A DNA stretch of 19,402 bases from Dinochytrium kinnereticum (GCA_027604005.1 JADGJT010000376.1:2142-21543), one strand, 5' to 3'; shown: positions 7,932 through 17,712, counted from the first letter of the stretch. The notes: a model not told the origin generated them from the sequence alone. Numbers and translations: made by a program.

Positions 7932-10453
7932 GCAACAGCAGCAACAGCAGTTACAGCTGCAGCAACAACAACTTCAGCAACATTTGCAACAACAAGTACA
8001 GCAAGCTCAACAGCAACAGCAACTACAACAGCAACTACAGCAACAACAGCAGCAGCAGCAGCAACAACTGCAAAATTTTCAGCAATCCCAGCCTCAGCAA
8101 TCCCAACTACTGCTACCCCCACAGTATGCGCATATGACCGGTCGTCCTGGATTTAATCGTAATTATATTTTTGTGTTCTTTCAGCCTTCTGTTTGTTTCT
8201 TAGTTTCTTTCTTTTCGTGTCTCCTTATTTTTTGATACCTTTTTAGCGTTTTGAACTATTTTGTGCAATCCCAATGCGCTGATTTTATCGCTATTATTTT
8301 AATTGTGTTTGTTTTGTTACTCTTATTACTTGACTAATCTTTTCGGTGTCCTATTAGAACTCTCTCTTACCCTTGATCAACAAAATGCGGTCCAGGCAGC
8401 TGTAAGGCTTAAAAGAACCTTTTTTTCGTGTCTTTCTTTTCTTTTTGTCTATCTTCCTTTAAGAATTTCTTGCCTAATTTGTGTACCTTAGATGAAGGAA
8501 GACCGATATCGTCAGATGTTTAACAAACTTGAGAGCTTAATTGAAGCATTAAACGCTATAAACGAGGCGGATAAGGCTTTCAAAGTGAAAATGGCAGTAG
8601 GTTTTGCGAAATTTTTTAAATCTAATTCGCTTTAGCGCGATATCATAAACTTCCAGTACGAAAATCTCCAAAAAGAACCAAAGATATATAACACCTCGCC
8701 GGAGCTTTTAGAGAGGGTACGAGCCCAACTTATCCAGTTTTTCAAGTATGCCCATACGGTTACTCAGCTCCGTATGCAACAAGGACAGGATGGACAGATA
8801 GCAGGGATGGCTATGAACCCTGTAGCTCAGTTTTCGAACGCGACATCAAATCAGCAACCAATGCAAATCGAACCAACTCAAGCAAATACGTTGGCCGTCC
8901 CTAATCTTCAGCAATTGAACGCATCTCAGCTACAAGCCAGTCCAACTGCTCAACAAGGCATTGACCTTGTATCATCGCCTCCCGAGGCTGAAGCTGGCGG
9001 TGATAAAGCCTCGCCTACTTCGATTGCTCCCTCCCCGGTCGCAATACCAGGATCCACCTTAGTGTCAAAAGCGAAAGGAAGAGCTACGAAGCAAAAATCA
9101 ATTCCTGTTCCTGTTAAGCCATCGAGTGGGAGTACTGCAATAACCTCACACCCTCTCCCAGAGCCTATCGCGCCTCCACAAGGCGTAGCAGCACCACTCC
9201 TGACACAGCAGGTGTCAATTAATCCCTCACAGCCCGCGTCGATAAACTTTGCGAATGTTACGCCGCAACAGAAACATCAGATAGTATCTATTGTTCGAGA
9301 TGCTATTCTAAAGAATCCTGCTCACATAGAAGACATTAAGAAGGAATTTAGCCGCAGAATCAATTGGGATATAGACTCTTTACTTCGTGAATATGGAGCT
9401 CCCGAACTGGCCCATCCACCTGCTTCTTCCGGTGGTCTTATTTCATCCCCTCCGCAAAATACGTTAGCGGCCACGGCACCTGGCCCTCGACCTAGTCTAC
9501 ATATAAACCTTGCGGAGATTCCGAATCCTTTGCAAAAGCTTCCAGTTGTTAAACTGGATGATAGTGTATCTGGCGGGATTGCTGGTGGCGCCACCCAAGC
9601 CGTTAAGAACGAGTCAACCCATTCGCTACCACATCCGGTTGCAGATGTCGATATTGTAGCTGTTAAAGCCGGAATATCGAAGGAATTTCAATCTCTTTAC
9701 GGTTCAGGATGGGGCCAGAAGAAAGCTGTACCTAAACCACTTGAAACAGACTTCGATTATATTAGCATCTCTGCTCTAGAAGGTGATGATATCACGGTCT
9801 CTATTGACGAAGAGTTTCATGATTTCGACATGGGAAGTGAAAGTATGTTACTCGGTTAATGCCTTGCCGTTGTTTACTTTCGGTCTAATTTATGAACGGA
9901 GATCCTTTCTGCCATATCGATGATATTTATTAATCCTTGCTGCTGTTTTTTAAAAGGTGGCGATGCGGCCTTCCTCTTCGGCTCACAGTATAAAACAACA
10001 CCCATAAGTGCAGATTCGTCGGAACGGCGATCTATCCCTGCAATTGTTTCCGCGACGAACGACATCCCTGAGAGTCTCGTACAAAGTGTTGAAGTAGCAA
10101 CAAAGAAGCTTCACGATGAGCTATCTGTAATGGCATCTAAATTCGGATTGCAATTTGAAGTTATTCGTCTTGACGCGACACCAAACGATTCCTTCTATAG
10201 TGTTGCAGTGCCGATGTCTAGTGAGAATGGTCTCCAGGTTGTGGTGCGAATGGGATCTGTCGGACGCTATGCAGATTTTGCCAGAAGTCGATCAAAGGGG
10301 TTCTCGCCGTCTAGGAAGGGAGACGACCAGTTATTCGAAGTGATGGTGATGAATGAGGGGGATTTCATTGGTTGCGGCGAAAAGGCCGAAGCCCTTTTTG
10401 ACATGATGCCTAATCTTTTGGTTAGCGAGGCGCTGGATAGTATTTTGGGCTAG
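6253..10453 (+). CDS. MED15: Mediator tail subunit MED15 (Gal11-like), polyglutamine-rich
   Basis: Seven exons: 6253-6524, 6589-6694, 6754-8158, 8358-8401, 8492-8596, 8657-9842 and 9957-10453. They total 3615 nt (1204 aa) with consistent phases. MED15 belongs to the Mediator tail and is contacted by activators through its KIX domain. Residues about 80-145 form a KIX-like three-helix module (ERSGVVKLFCDIWKKM, LAGKLESQIFEA, DSYLAMARAKMIQFQ), seen only after splicing out the first two introns. Residues 20-600 contain polyQ tracts coded by mixed CAG/CAA. Two non-Q islands occur, including FKLASKIYEQSNGQ followed by AMANYLGVP. A charged helical segment spans about 604-690. A Ser/Pro-rich linker follows, then a helical block near QQKHQIVSIVRDAILKNP, and a conserved-looking C-terminal domain of about 160 residues (FEVIRLDATPNDSFYSVAVP, LFEVMVMNEGDF). 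Exon 4 is a 44-nt microexon. The subunit identity rests on KIX plus architecture and is good but not certain. The C-terminal domain is not one I can name. Confidence 0.78.
6313..6369 (+). repeat. Polyglutamine tract 1 in MED15 (CAG/CAA)
   Basis: Nineteen uninterrupted glutamine codons of mixed CAG and CAA, near the protein N-terminus just before the KIX-like domain. Mixed codons reduce slippage compared with a pure CAG run. Confidence 0.9.
7225..7266 (+). repeat. Polyglutamine tract 2 in MED15
   Basis: Fourteen glutamine codons (CAG/CAA) lie in the third exon. Two shorter tracts precede it from about 7135 onward. Confidence 0.85.
7474..7512 (+). repeat. Polyglutamine tract 3 in MED15
   Basis: Thirteen glutamine codons (CAG/CAA) follow the non-Q island that contains AMANYLGVP. 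Confidence 0.85.
7837..8070 (+). repeat. Long glutamine-rich block in MED15
   Basis: About 78 codons are almost all Gln, broken at intervals by Leu and rarely His, Val or Ala. One run near 7892-7950 is about twenty pure Gln. The minus strand of this block reads as an Ala/Val-rich open frame, which is only a shadow of the CAG/CAA repeats. Confidence 0.85.
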
Positions 10454-10510
10454 ATAGTGCTAGTTAACAGTTTCTTAAGCTGCATTAAACGTAGACCTTC
10501 TTACTTTGTT

Positions 10511-11436
10511 CTATTTCTTTTGCCTCTTCCTTAGTGGCTGCTGCGAATCAATCTCTTCTTCATGAACAGTATCGCCGGCTGGAATGTCAAAGGTGTGATT
10601 TGTTCCAATAGCCACCCTTTCCGTTACAGCGCACTTCGATTCCCCATCGAAACGACCCGGGGACTGCGCTTGAATAAGAGGTGATTTACCGCTTTCAAAA
10701 GTTTTACAAGCCCATAAAGCTTGGTTGACCTGGCGGGCAGTCCAGCCGAGATCCACGGCTTTCTTCCGAACAGCGGCTATTATCGGGATAACATCCTTTT
10801 GTAAATATCTTGACATATGTTTTGGCTTCGCGTCCTTCTCTGCCGTGCTGAGGACGGCAACATATATCTTATCGTCAAAAAAAGGAAGCGTGGGATCCAC
10901 TACTGATAATATAGAGAGGGCCATTGATGTTGTCATTCCTTTGAGTCCTCCAGGGGCAGTTTGGACCCGCGGCGATGGTTTCAAGCAGTCCACCGCAGAT
11001 AGGACTGACTTCAAGTTATCCGGGGATTCTTGGCTATCAACCGGTGCCGATTCTCGTATTCTGCGAAAAGCTTGGCGTGTTGCGGACTCTATGTCTTTAA
11101 GTGGGATTGACAGCATAGGAAAAAGCGAATTTCGCCGTCCAACATCTCGCTGGGAAGTATTAAGGAATATTTCTATCAATCCTCTCAGTATACCAGCAAG
11201 CGGTATTCCAGAATCTTGAAAAACTCTTCCTGCTGGAGAAACGGTTCATTCATTCTTTCAAGCTTTGGAACAAGATTTGACCAAATCCAAGTATCCAACT
11301 TCAGAAAATGATCCCGCTGCGAGGACTCGTTCTTTGGGAGAGAGGAGCAGTGCTTATTTACTGCTTCCGGGTATGCAGCTAGCATTCGCTCCCAGGCCGC
11401 GACATCAGTGGAGGCCAGAAGTTCATAGGAATGCAT
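10511..11436 (-). CDS. Conserved uncharacterised protein with helix-hairpin-helix-like core
   Basis: Two exons on the minus strand, 11436-11194 and 11149-10511, give 293 aa. Without splicing the reading frame breaks. A 44-nt intron (donor GTATAC, acceptor TTCCCAG, phase 0) repairs it. It resembles a family of uncharacterised fungal and plant proteins I know by pattern only. The start is an ELLASTDVAAWERMLAAYPE helix; a W/Y-K/R-L(L/T)R element (residues 78-84 here, YRLLRDV) falls exactly across the splice junction. Next comes the helix ESATRQAFRRI, and then an LKG-x5-A motif at about 150-158 followed by DPTLPFFDDK. In relatives the LKG motif reads LKGVGPATA, a helix-hairpin-helix type loop typical of DNA-binding repair proteins. 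Here it is LKGMTTSMA, so the canonical GVG is changed. The C-terminus RKRQKK is a likely nuclear signal. Convergent with MED15, 57 bp between stop codons. Confidence 0.65.
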
Positions 11437-11763
11437 GCCCGAAAATAAATTATTGTTTATTTATACCAAAAACAGTAGAACTGTTAAAATATATAATAAT
11501 AATGATAAAAACTCATCGGATTTCATCTTACCTGTGCTGTTTCCAGAGATCAACTCGTCGATCAAACATGAAGCGCGCCGATCTTTTTCCTTTGTTCTCC
11601 TATCGACACTCTGCAAATCACCGAGATTTGCGCGTCTATTGTCTAATTGCTGTGCATTAACTGAAACCGCGACCAAGCTTCATCATTCTAAACCTGGTCT
11701 TTAGGCTTTTCATCTGAATTTTTTGAACGAAAGTATCATCATCAAGTAACTGATCTGATTAAT
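11437..11763. other. Divergent intergenic region between two unknown genes
   Basis: This 327-bp gap separates the HhH-like gene (-) from the gene starting at 11764 (+). It carries a TATA-like box for the minus gene. A minus-strand open frame at 11461-11676 lacks an ATG start and ends in a hydrophobic run from AT-rich DNA. I see no defensible gene. Confidence 0.45.
11458..11465 (-). promoter_or_regulatory. TATA-like box (TATAAATA)
   Basis: The minus strand reads GGTATAAATAAAC, placing TATAAATA 22-29 bp before the ATG at 11436. If functional, the 5' leader would be extremely short, so the box or the start codon assignment may be wrong. Confidence 0.35.
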
Positions 11764-12975
11764 ATGAAAGGCCTGGCTGAAAGACGGTATTGCAAGGTAA
11801 GCAGCTAATCATCTATTTCAGACTAGCTTAATCTCATATTCCGAAGGGAACTTCATTGCCCATTATTAGAGAAGGCGAGGGGGATTTCGACGATGAGTGG
11901 TTCAGCCCACTCTTTGTTTCGTCTTTCAAAGAGCCTCTGGGTGCGTCACCGATTTTTGGCTCGTTGTCGGAAACCTACCCCGCAAGATTTTCGGAGCTCT
12001 ATACCGATGATGATTCTTCTGGAGACGACTACATAAATCTGCACAGCACGAGTCATGTGCTAGCTGCTCACGAGAATTCAGCAAGCAAATGTATTCCGAA
12101 GCCTTTTTTTACAAAAGTGAAAGGCCTAGAGGAAGGTTTCGGTGGCAACCAAGAAAAGATTAAGTCGGTTAAGGCCCTGAGGAATCCTGTCAGAAACAAT
12201 CGGCCCTCAGCACAATCGTCTATCGCTTTGGAGCCCAAGGATCTTTCGGTTGGTTTTGGCTTTATTAATGTTGTTCTGACGTTCTCAGAGTATCAACAAA
12301 CAATGGGCCGATATCACCCAGAACGATTCCTTCAAGTATCCACCAGAGAGTTCGAAGAATGTCAATTTTTCTGCAGGCCTAGGCGAATCGGTGGACTCCT
12401 TGGGACTTAATGATATTATTCTATGCATGCAATCAACTGTGGCGTTAAAGTCACCTATTACACCGATGGACTCTGGGTTTGAGTCGTCGAGAGCATCGAG
12501 GGCGTTACCGTTAACGGATAATCCCATCGTAGAACCAGATGGTCTTAACGAGACTGTGCCTTATAGTTTTATGAAATTGAGGGCATCACTTCTCGCACCT
12601 CCCCCTCTGCAACTCGAAGGTGCACATCCTGACGGCACCGGCAGTGAAGGTTATGATGAGTTTGATACTGGATCATCATCTTCATCACCAAGGAAGTCAT
12701 TGGACTTACCTGGTGAAGAGTTAACCGAAGTTGCATCGGTAAATAGAGACAGGGATTTGTTGAATAAGGCAAAGTTCTTGTGGCTGAAAAAACTTAAGTC
12801 GAAGGTTACGGAAATTCTGAAGACCCCTGCGCAGAGGCGCCGAGAAGAGAAGGGGAAAGATAAATTATATTCCCAAGAGCCGGAAACTGAAGCGAAGGTC
12901 GTGGACGGTATGCGACCAATGTTAATGCGAGGCTTCCGGAAGATTAAATTATTCTTCCAAAAAGCAAGACATTAA
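11764..12975 (+). CDS. Unrecognised 373-aa protein, acidic N-terminus and basic C-terminus
   Basis: Three exons are proposed: 11764-11796, 11847-12248 and 12289-12975. The first intron (50 nt, GTAAGC...CCGAAG, with CTTAATC as branch candidate) is well supported by phase, because the second ORF has no ATG of its own. The second intron is 40 nt with donor GTTGGT and a TTCTGAC branch-like element before TTCTCAG. Its acceptor is clear, since the downstream frame opens exactly there. Its donor could instead be at 12168 or 12189, which would remove 20-27 residues. The product starts MKGLAERRYC, then has an acidic part (GEGDFDDEW, YTDDDSSGDD), a Ser-rich middle, and a Lys/Arg-rich end (residues about 300-373: FLWLKKLKSKVTEILKTP, RRREEKGKDK, RGFRKIKLFFQKARH) predicted to be helical. 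No domain is recognised, and there is no signal peptide or membrane helix. Confidence 0.6.
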
Positions 12976-13754
12976 ATGCGCCTAACACCCAGATCTGGAG
13001 TACTTAGATATTCCTGTGCCTTTGTTAACCCTATCTTTTCCACTCCGTGAATCCCCCTCCATCTATCCCTTTATCTGAAACCCCCGAACTGTTAGTTATC
13101 GTGGGCATCCGATGAGACCTCCCCTCACTTTCGTTTCTTCAATGCCACTCTTTTTCTTGTAAGATCCTTTCCGCTTTTTCTGATGAAATGGTGATTATTT
13201 CCTCACTTTGTTTGTTGTGCTCGCCTGCCGAGGTTACTCTCGTTCCAAGTCGCTGAAGCAATCTCAAACTTTGACTTGCCGTGTTTTTTGCTTCATAATC
13301 TCTTCTCCATTCTTCGCTCCTCAAAACTGACCTTGTATGTAATGCACTGTAATATTACCATATAACTGTCCTTATTACCCCGTACAGTTCAATCTTTACT
13401 TTTTGGTTCCTGTTATGGTACTCATTGCGAGATTAGAAGGACCTGTTTCTGATATGCATTACAAGGTTGCAAGATCGAAACCGGAAGCGATAAAATATCG
13501 AAAATAATTCCGCGAATTGGCGCTGTACGAAGTACCCCTAAGTCAGGTGGTGCTGAAATATTCATAGAAAAGTCTGGTACATACGGATTTATTACTATAA
13601 CTAATGTACGTTCAAAATGGAGGTAAATGTGGAAAGGGAGGGAAAAAGAAAGATCTGGCAACGAGTAAATGTTCAACGAAAAGACCCTTGAAACGTGAAT
13701 TGCAAGGACAGCAGAATAAAAACATTCGCCACAGTCACCCATCGACTATATATT
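12976..13754. other. Intergenic region with unresolved short open frames
   Basis: The 779 bp between the convergent unknown gene (+) and the CFAP97 gene (-) starts with a CT-rich stretch (13000-13140). It then holds short frames on both strands: 13139-13324 (-), 13422-13742 (-) and 13453-13626 (+, no ATG). None has a supported start, family match or full splice context. Part of it must be 3' UTR of the two flanking genes. The CFAP97 stop is directly preceded by a donor-like GTATGA, so an additional 3' exon of that gene here cannot be excluded. Confidence 0.4.
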
Positions 13755-16700
13755 TCATACCGAAGCTTCCGTTGATGAATTTGGAAGCCCAGGTAATGCC
13801 TCCTCTTTCACGGATTTCTTCGCGGCACTCTTAACGCTAGCTGGCCTAGATGATGGCCTTGAGCTCGGTGCCACATTATGCTGGCTAGCCGCTCGCGAAA
13901 TAGGTCTTGAAGGTACTTTGGAAGCGGAACGCTTGCTAGCTGCACTGCCAGTGCGAGATATTGATTTGAATGGAGGTTTTGGAACACTATTCACTTCAGC
14001 ATGGTCTGCTGCTGGTGTTTCACTTCCCCCCCCCAGTGCCATGGCTTCCTCTTCTGGGTTGGTCTCAGGTGAAGACTCGTTTACATTTACTTCTTTTTCA
14101 GCATCTAATTCTGAAATGGCAAAAAATATTATTATCATTCAGTAGATTAAATTAGAGAAAACATACCTGATGGTTGGTCATCCTCTGCCGGCTGGTACTC
14201 ATAGTCGACACTTCGGTCGTCCGCTATCGCGCCATTCATTTGCATTGCGTTGTCATCATTTCCTATACTTTGGATCCCTTTCTCGGAGTCTTCGTGAACG
14301 CTCAAATGATCGGCATGGTCTCCGCCAGCCTGATGTTCGTTTATCTGGTGATCGAATTCAATAAGCTCATCTTGTATCTGCTCTTGAGCTTCTTCTTTTG
14401 TAACAGCCCCATCATAATGCGCCCCTCCGGCCACGTCTTCTACATTCTCTTGCGCTTCGTTCTCTTTGAATGCAGAGGTTTCAGTTTGAGGTTCTTCGCT
14501 ACTTAGGCCCGCAGCGGGTTCTTTATATGCCTCAGTAGCCCCATGGCTGTCTGACAGATGCCCTACCGCATCGGCAACGACATCAGCTTGATTGTGCTCC
14601 TGCACATCTTGCTGGTTAGTTTTCCCTTTCTCGGCATTTTCATCACCATGCTCAAAGTCATCCTCGTAGCCATGGGCGGCATTCGAAACAATTTCTGTCT
14701 CAGGCGATTGATGGATATTTTCCTCGGCCTCAACCGCCTCTTCTTTATCTTCATGAATTGCCGCATCCTCTAGGACCTTAGCATGAGTTGTGCCAGCTGT
14801 AGCAATGCCGTGTTCCGCAACATCCTCTGTCTTCCCTTCGTTAAGAGTTCGTGGAGAAATATCTTCGGACGCCGTTTGGTTTTCGCCGATCGATGTAGAT
14901 GGCTCGTCGTTTTCCTCCGCATTACTAGATTCGGTAGCCGCGGCCGCAAAATCGCCATCGTTAAGGTACGCGGCCTCCTCTGTAACCATACTGTGATCGA
15001 CATCAGGCACATCTGTATGCAATGTAGTGGGGGGGTCAGCTGCCATAACAGAAGATCCATCAACACCATCGTCATGAGCAACTGGAATAAGTTTCTCAGC
15101 TGCAAGAACCTCATGACCTTGTGGATTTTCGTTTTGAATTTCGGAATGGTTTTCATGATTCTCATTTTCACCACCCATAACTGAAGATGCGTCCAAATCA
15201 AGAGCAGCAGGCACTAATTTTAACGCAGTATTACTAGAGGGCCTTGAAAGTGGTGGCCTGACGCCTTTCCCAGAAATTGGGCGCGAACTCGGGTTGGACC
15301 CCCTCCTCTGAAGAGGAGGAAGCTCGCCTCTTGGACTAGGAGGGGCAATCATTGCTTCCTCTTTCGCTTCAAATCTAACCCTTGAGCTGGCCGTACTGGG
15401 TCTTGACTGGGCCTTTTCGATAAACGCTTCGCCGCCTTTATTTGACTTTGTTGAAGAGGGGCGAGAAGGGCCAGCCGACTTTCCTGAAATGGGAGGGAGT
15501 GGGGCTGAAATGCTTGAAGATTGTGGCCTTGACTTAGACTCATGCTCATGCTCATGATGATCTACTACTTTTTCAGAAGTATGCATTGCAATGATAAATT
15601 CTTCGTTAGGCTCATGATGAGGATTTTGGTGAGTGTTGGAATGGCTGCTCTCCTTTGAGGGCTCGGGATCGAGGTCCTCGAAGAAATCATGCGTATCGTC
15701 AGCGTGATTGGCAGGTTCAGTAAGGACCTCTGCATGCTTTTCTTGAGGCTCCGTGGAAGCGTCAAAAATGGTATCTTGATTTTCAACATCCTTCGGCTCT
15801 GACGGTACCACAGTATGTGAGTCTTCATGCCTATCTGTAATAGCAATAGGAACCAAAGTCGGCTCGGCATGGTTATCTGAGTCTTCATGCTTATCTGTAA
15901 TAGCAATAGCAGCAATAGGAATCAAAGTCGGCTCGGGATGTTTATCAGCTTCATGATGCTCTTCAAACTCTTCAGTCCCGTATTCATCGCCAGCCTCAGG
16001 TTCTTGAACCTCGCTCCCAGTCACAGGTTCCGAGGGCTGAGCATTGTCAAAGCTAGACCACCCAGAACTGGGTCTCGAAGATTTGGCACCCTGACTCTCC
16101 TTTGTTGCTTTCCCTTCAGAAGACGGATCATCATCCACGATTCCAAGATCAATATCATCGAGTGAGTTTGCCGCCTTATCCGTAATGCGTTCATCGCTTT
16201 TGTGCGTTGGGCCATGAGGACGGGGCGCTTTCTTTCCCTTAGCTTTTTTTGAGTCGCTTGTTTCTGTTGCCTTCTTTTCATTTGAGCCCGCGTCCGAGAG
16301 TGGTGCGATGATCGGTCCGGGTCCCCTCGAAACGGGTCTCTCTGAATCAGCTACCCCCTTTAACTTATCTGTTTCAGAACCCTTTCCTTTTTTGGAGCCG
16401 TGTTTTCGTCTGTGAGCTGGTCTCGAAGCAGGCTTGAGAATGGCAAACTCGGCCTCACCATCTTCCAGTAGACGCACATACGTTTTAGGATATTGAGCGA
16501 TGTTTACGAGGTATCCGACATTCTTCTTTCGATCAGCAAGCCACTCAAGTCGATTGTAGTAGGGTGCTTTATCTTCAATTCTTTGAAGTATCGTCTTTTA
16601 AGAATAAATGATTAAACATACTCGTGCGCTAAGATGTTAAAGCTTACAAGATTTTCTTGAGAAATCTGCTTCATGTCCCGTTTGCGCTTTGGCGAAGGTC

Positions 16701-17256
16701 CCGCGGAGATAGGAAGCTTGGCTTCAGAAGGTGAATGTACAAATCGCAGGTTTGAAACCTCGGATGGATTCATCATTTGAAAGGCTATTCTATCCAAAAG
16801 GATGTGATTTTTTCTCTCAATATCTCTTAGACGTTCTATGCAAAGGGAAAGAGTAATAGAAATTAGTCTTCTATTGAAAGGAGACAACAGCTTAATATAG
16901 TGGACAATTAAAAAATCAACTTGCAAACAACCTTCTTCAATCTGCATTCGCTTCAATCTCATTTCCAAGTGTGGATAAACTCTTGGCTGTCCATTATCGA
17001 TCGTAGGTCTAGCCTGCTTCAATTTTACCAGGTGAATATCTCTAGTGTGATCCTCCCATCGTTTTGCGAGTATTTTATTGCAAGTAGGATGGTAGGGTTG
17101 ATAGTGGCGATGCTCGAAAGGATCTTCAGGGTTAACGAAATGTTCAGGATATTGCCTGCTAACACCCCGAGTTTGAGCCGGTGCCTTTTTTGGGGTTGAA
17201 CGTACAACGCCAGGTCCATCTCGATCTATCGCTGGAAGGGTTTCTACGGCCGCCAT
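13755..17256 (-). CDS. CFAP97/Hemingway-domain cilia and flagella protein with long disordered tail
   Basis: Four exons on the minus strand, 17256-16932, 16835-16648, 16594-14167 and 14110-13755, total 3297 nt (1098 aa). Introns are 96, 53 and 56 nt, and all phases fit. The first intron has a weak GTTGTT donor and no in-frame stop. Splicing it restores the helix RMQIEEERLRDIERKNHILL, which supports removal. The CFAP97 domain spans about residues 75-205: KLKQARPTIDNGQPRVYPHL, then the helix above, then KQISQENLTILQRIEDKAPY followed by YNR. That matches the family hallmark of an N-terminal P-T-(I/V)-D segment and a late ITxEN-x-x-I-L-x-R-(I/L)-x-D-(R/K)-x-P-x-Y-x-R block. Relatives (animal CFAP97D1, Drosophila hemingway) act in axoneme assembly of motile flagella. 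From about residue 225 to the end the protein is Glu/Asp/His/Ser-rich with ten SRP tripeptides and an internal duplication, probably disordered. CFAP97D1 itself is short, so this tail is unusual. Confidence 0.85.
15818..15946 (-). repeat. In-frame tandem duplication in the CFAP97-protein tail
   Basis: Two consecutive copies of about 60 and 69 bp. Both contain (T)GAGTCTTCATGC(C/T)TATCTGTAATAGCAATAG on the + strand, starting at about 15818 and 15878. The second copy has a 9-bp internal duplication (AGCAATAGC-type). The protein repeat is EPTL(I/V)PIA...ITD(K/R)HEDS. Near-identity at DNA level points to a recent event. Confidence 0.8.
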
Positions 17257-17712
17257 GTCCGCTCTGTGCCTTTTCCTGATGTCAAACCACTTGAATTGGA
17301 CCACACAGCAATCTCCCCAGTCAACGGGAATACCTCAACAGTCGATGAAATGGATAACACAAAAAAAGAAAAAACTAAGGCAGTGGAAGAGGCTTGGAAA
17401 TGATGTGAAAGTTCGAAATATCAAAAACGAACGCAAATATGAGGCCTTTAAAAGAGGAAAAACACAAGTGGAGAGATCCGCAGGAAGGACGTGCTCTTCA
17501 AAAGGTATTGACGGGCTCCTAGGCAGTTTCCCAACGACCCTACCCTCCAGTTTTAAGAGCCTCCGCGTGAGAGATCGTGTAGGCGGTAGGAGGATCGAGA
17601 TAAAGCTATCTGCCTTGTAGGTCAGTATTGTCCTTGAGCAGTAGGTGAACTAGTTACGACGCAGGTGAGAGCATGAGGGCCATGCGCTATAGGCAGAATT
17701 CATGCGATTTAG
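17257..17712. other. Unresolved region upstream of the CFAP97 gene
   Basis: This is probably the promoter and 5' UTR of the minus-strand CFAP97 gene. Its ATG lies in a CATG palindrome (17254-17257), so the + strand also has an ATG there, opening a Lys-rich frame to 17620. A different + frame reads RSVPFPDVKPLELDHTAISP onward to a TGA at 17401. A third, from about 17443, reads MRPLKEEKHKWRDPQEGRA up to a GTATTG donor-like site. No single spliced model unites them, so I call no gene. A-rich DNA here favours Lys/Glu codons in any frame. Confidence 0.3.

Noticed and set aside
7631..8122. Minus-strand Ala/Val-rich 163-codon frame
   Set aside because: It is the antisense reading of the MED15 CAG/CAA repeat block, a well-known composition artefact.
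11150..11193. Frameshift or pseudogene reading of the HhH-like gene
   Set aside because: A phase-0 44-nt GT-AG intron restores a family-like sequence. No slippery heptamer is present at the break.
11461..11676. Minus-strand 71-codon frame ending in a hydrophobic tail, like a tail-anchored protein
   Set aside because: It begins with TTG, has no in-frame ATG before residue 51, and its hydrophobic end comes from AT-rich sequence overlapping a TATA box.
13139..13324. Minus-strand charged 61-codon frame
   Set aside because: It starts with TTG, has no ATG, no neighbouring exon in phase and no recognisable motif.
13453..13626. Selenoprotein W/Rdx-like similarity of the GGAEIFIE segment
   Set aside because: No upstream CxxC or CxxU motif is present, and the resemblance is limited to a few residues.
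13422..13742. Minus-strand 106-codon frame starting MGDCGECFYS
   Set aside because: No family match. It overlaps a coding-like frame on the other strand. It could only be real as a further 3' exon of the CFAP97 gene, for which no acceptor is evident.
14170..16165. Many + strand and alternate minus frames across the CFAP97 tail
   Set aside because: They are shadows of a 2428-nt continuous coding exon.
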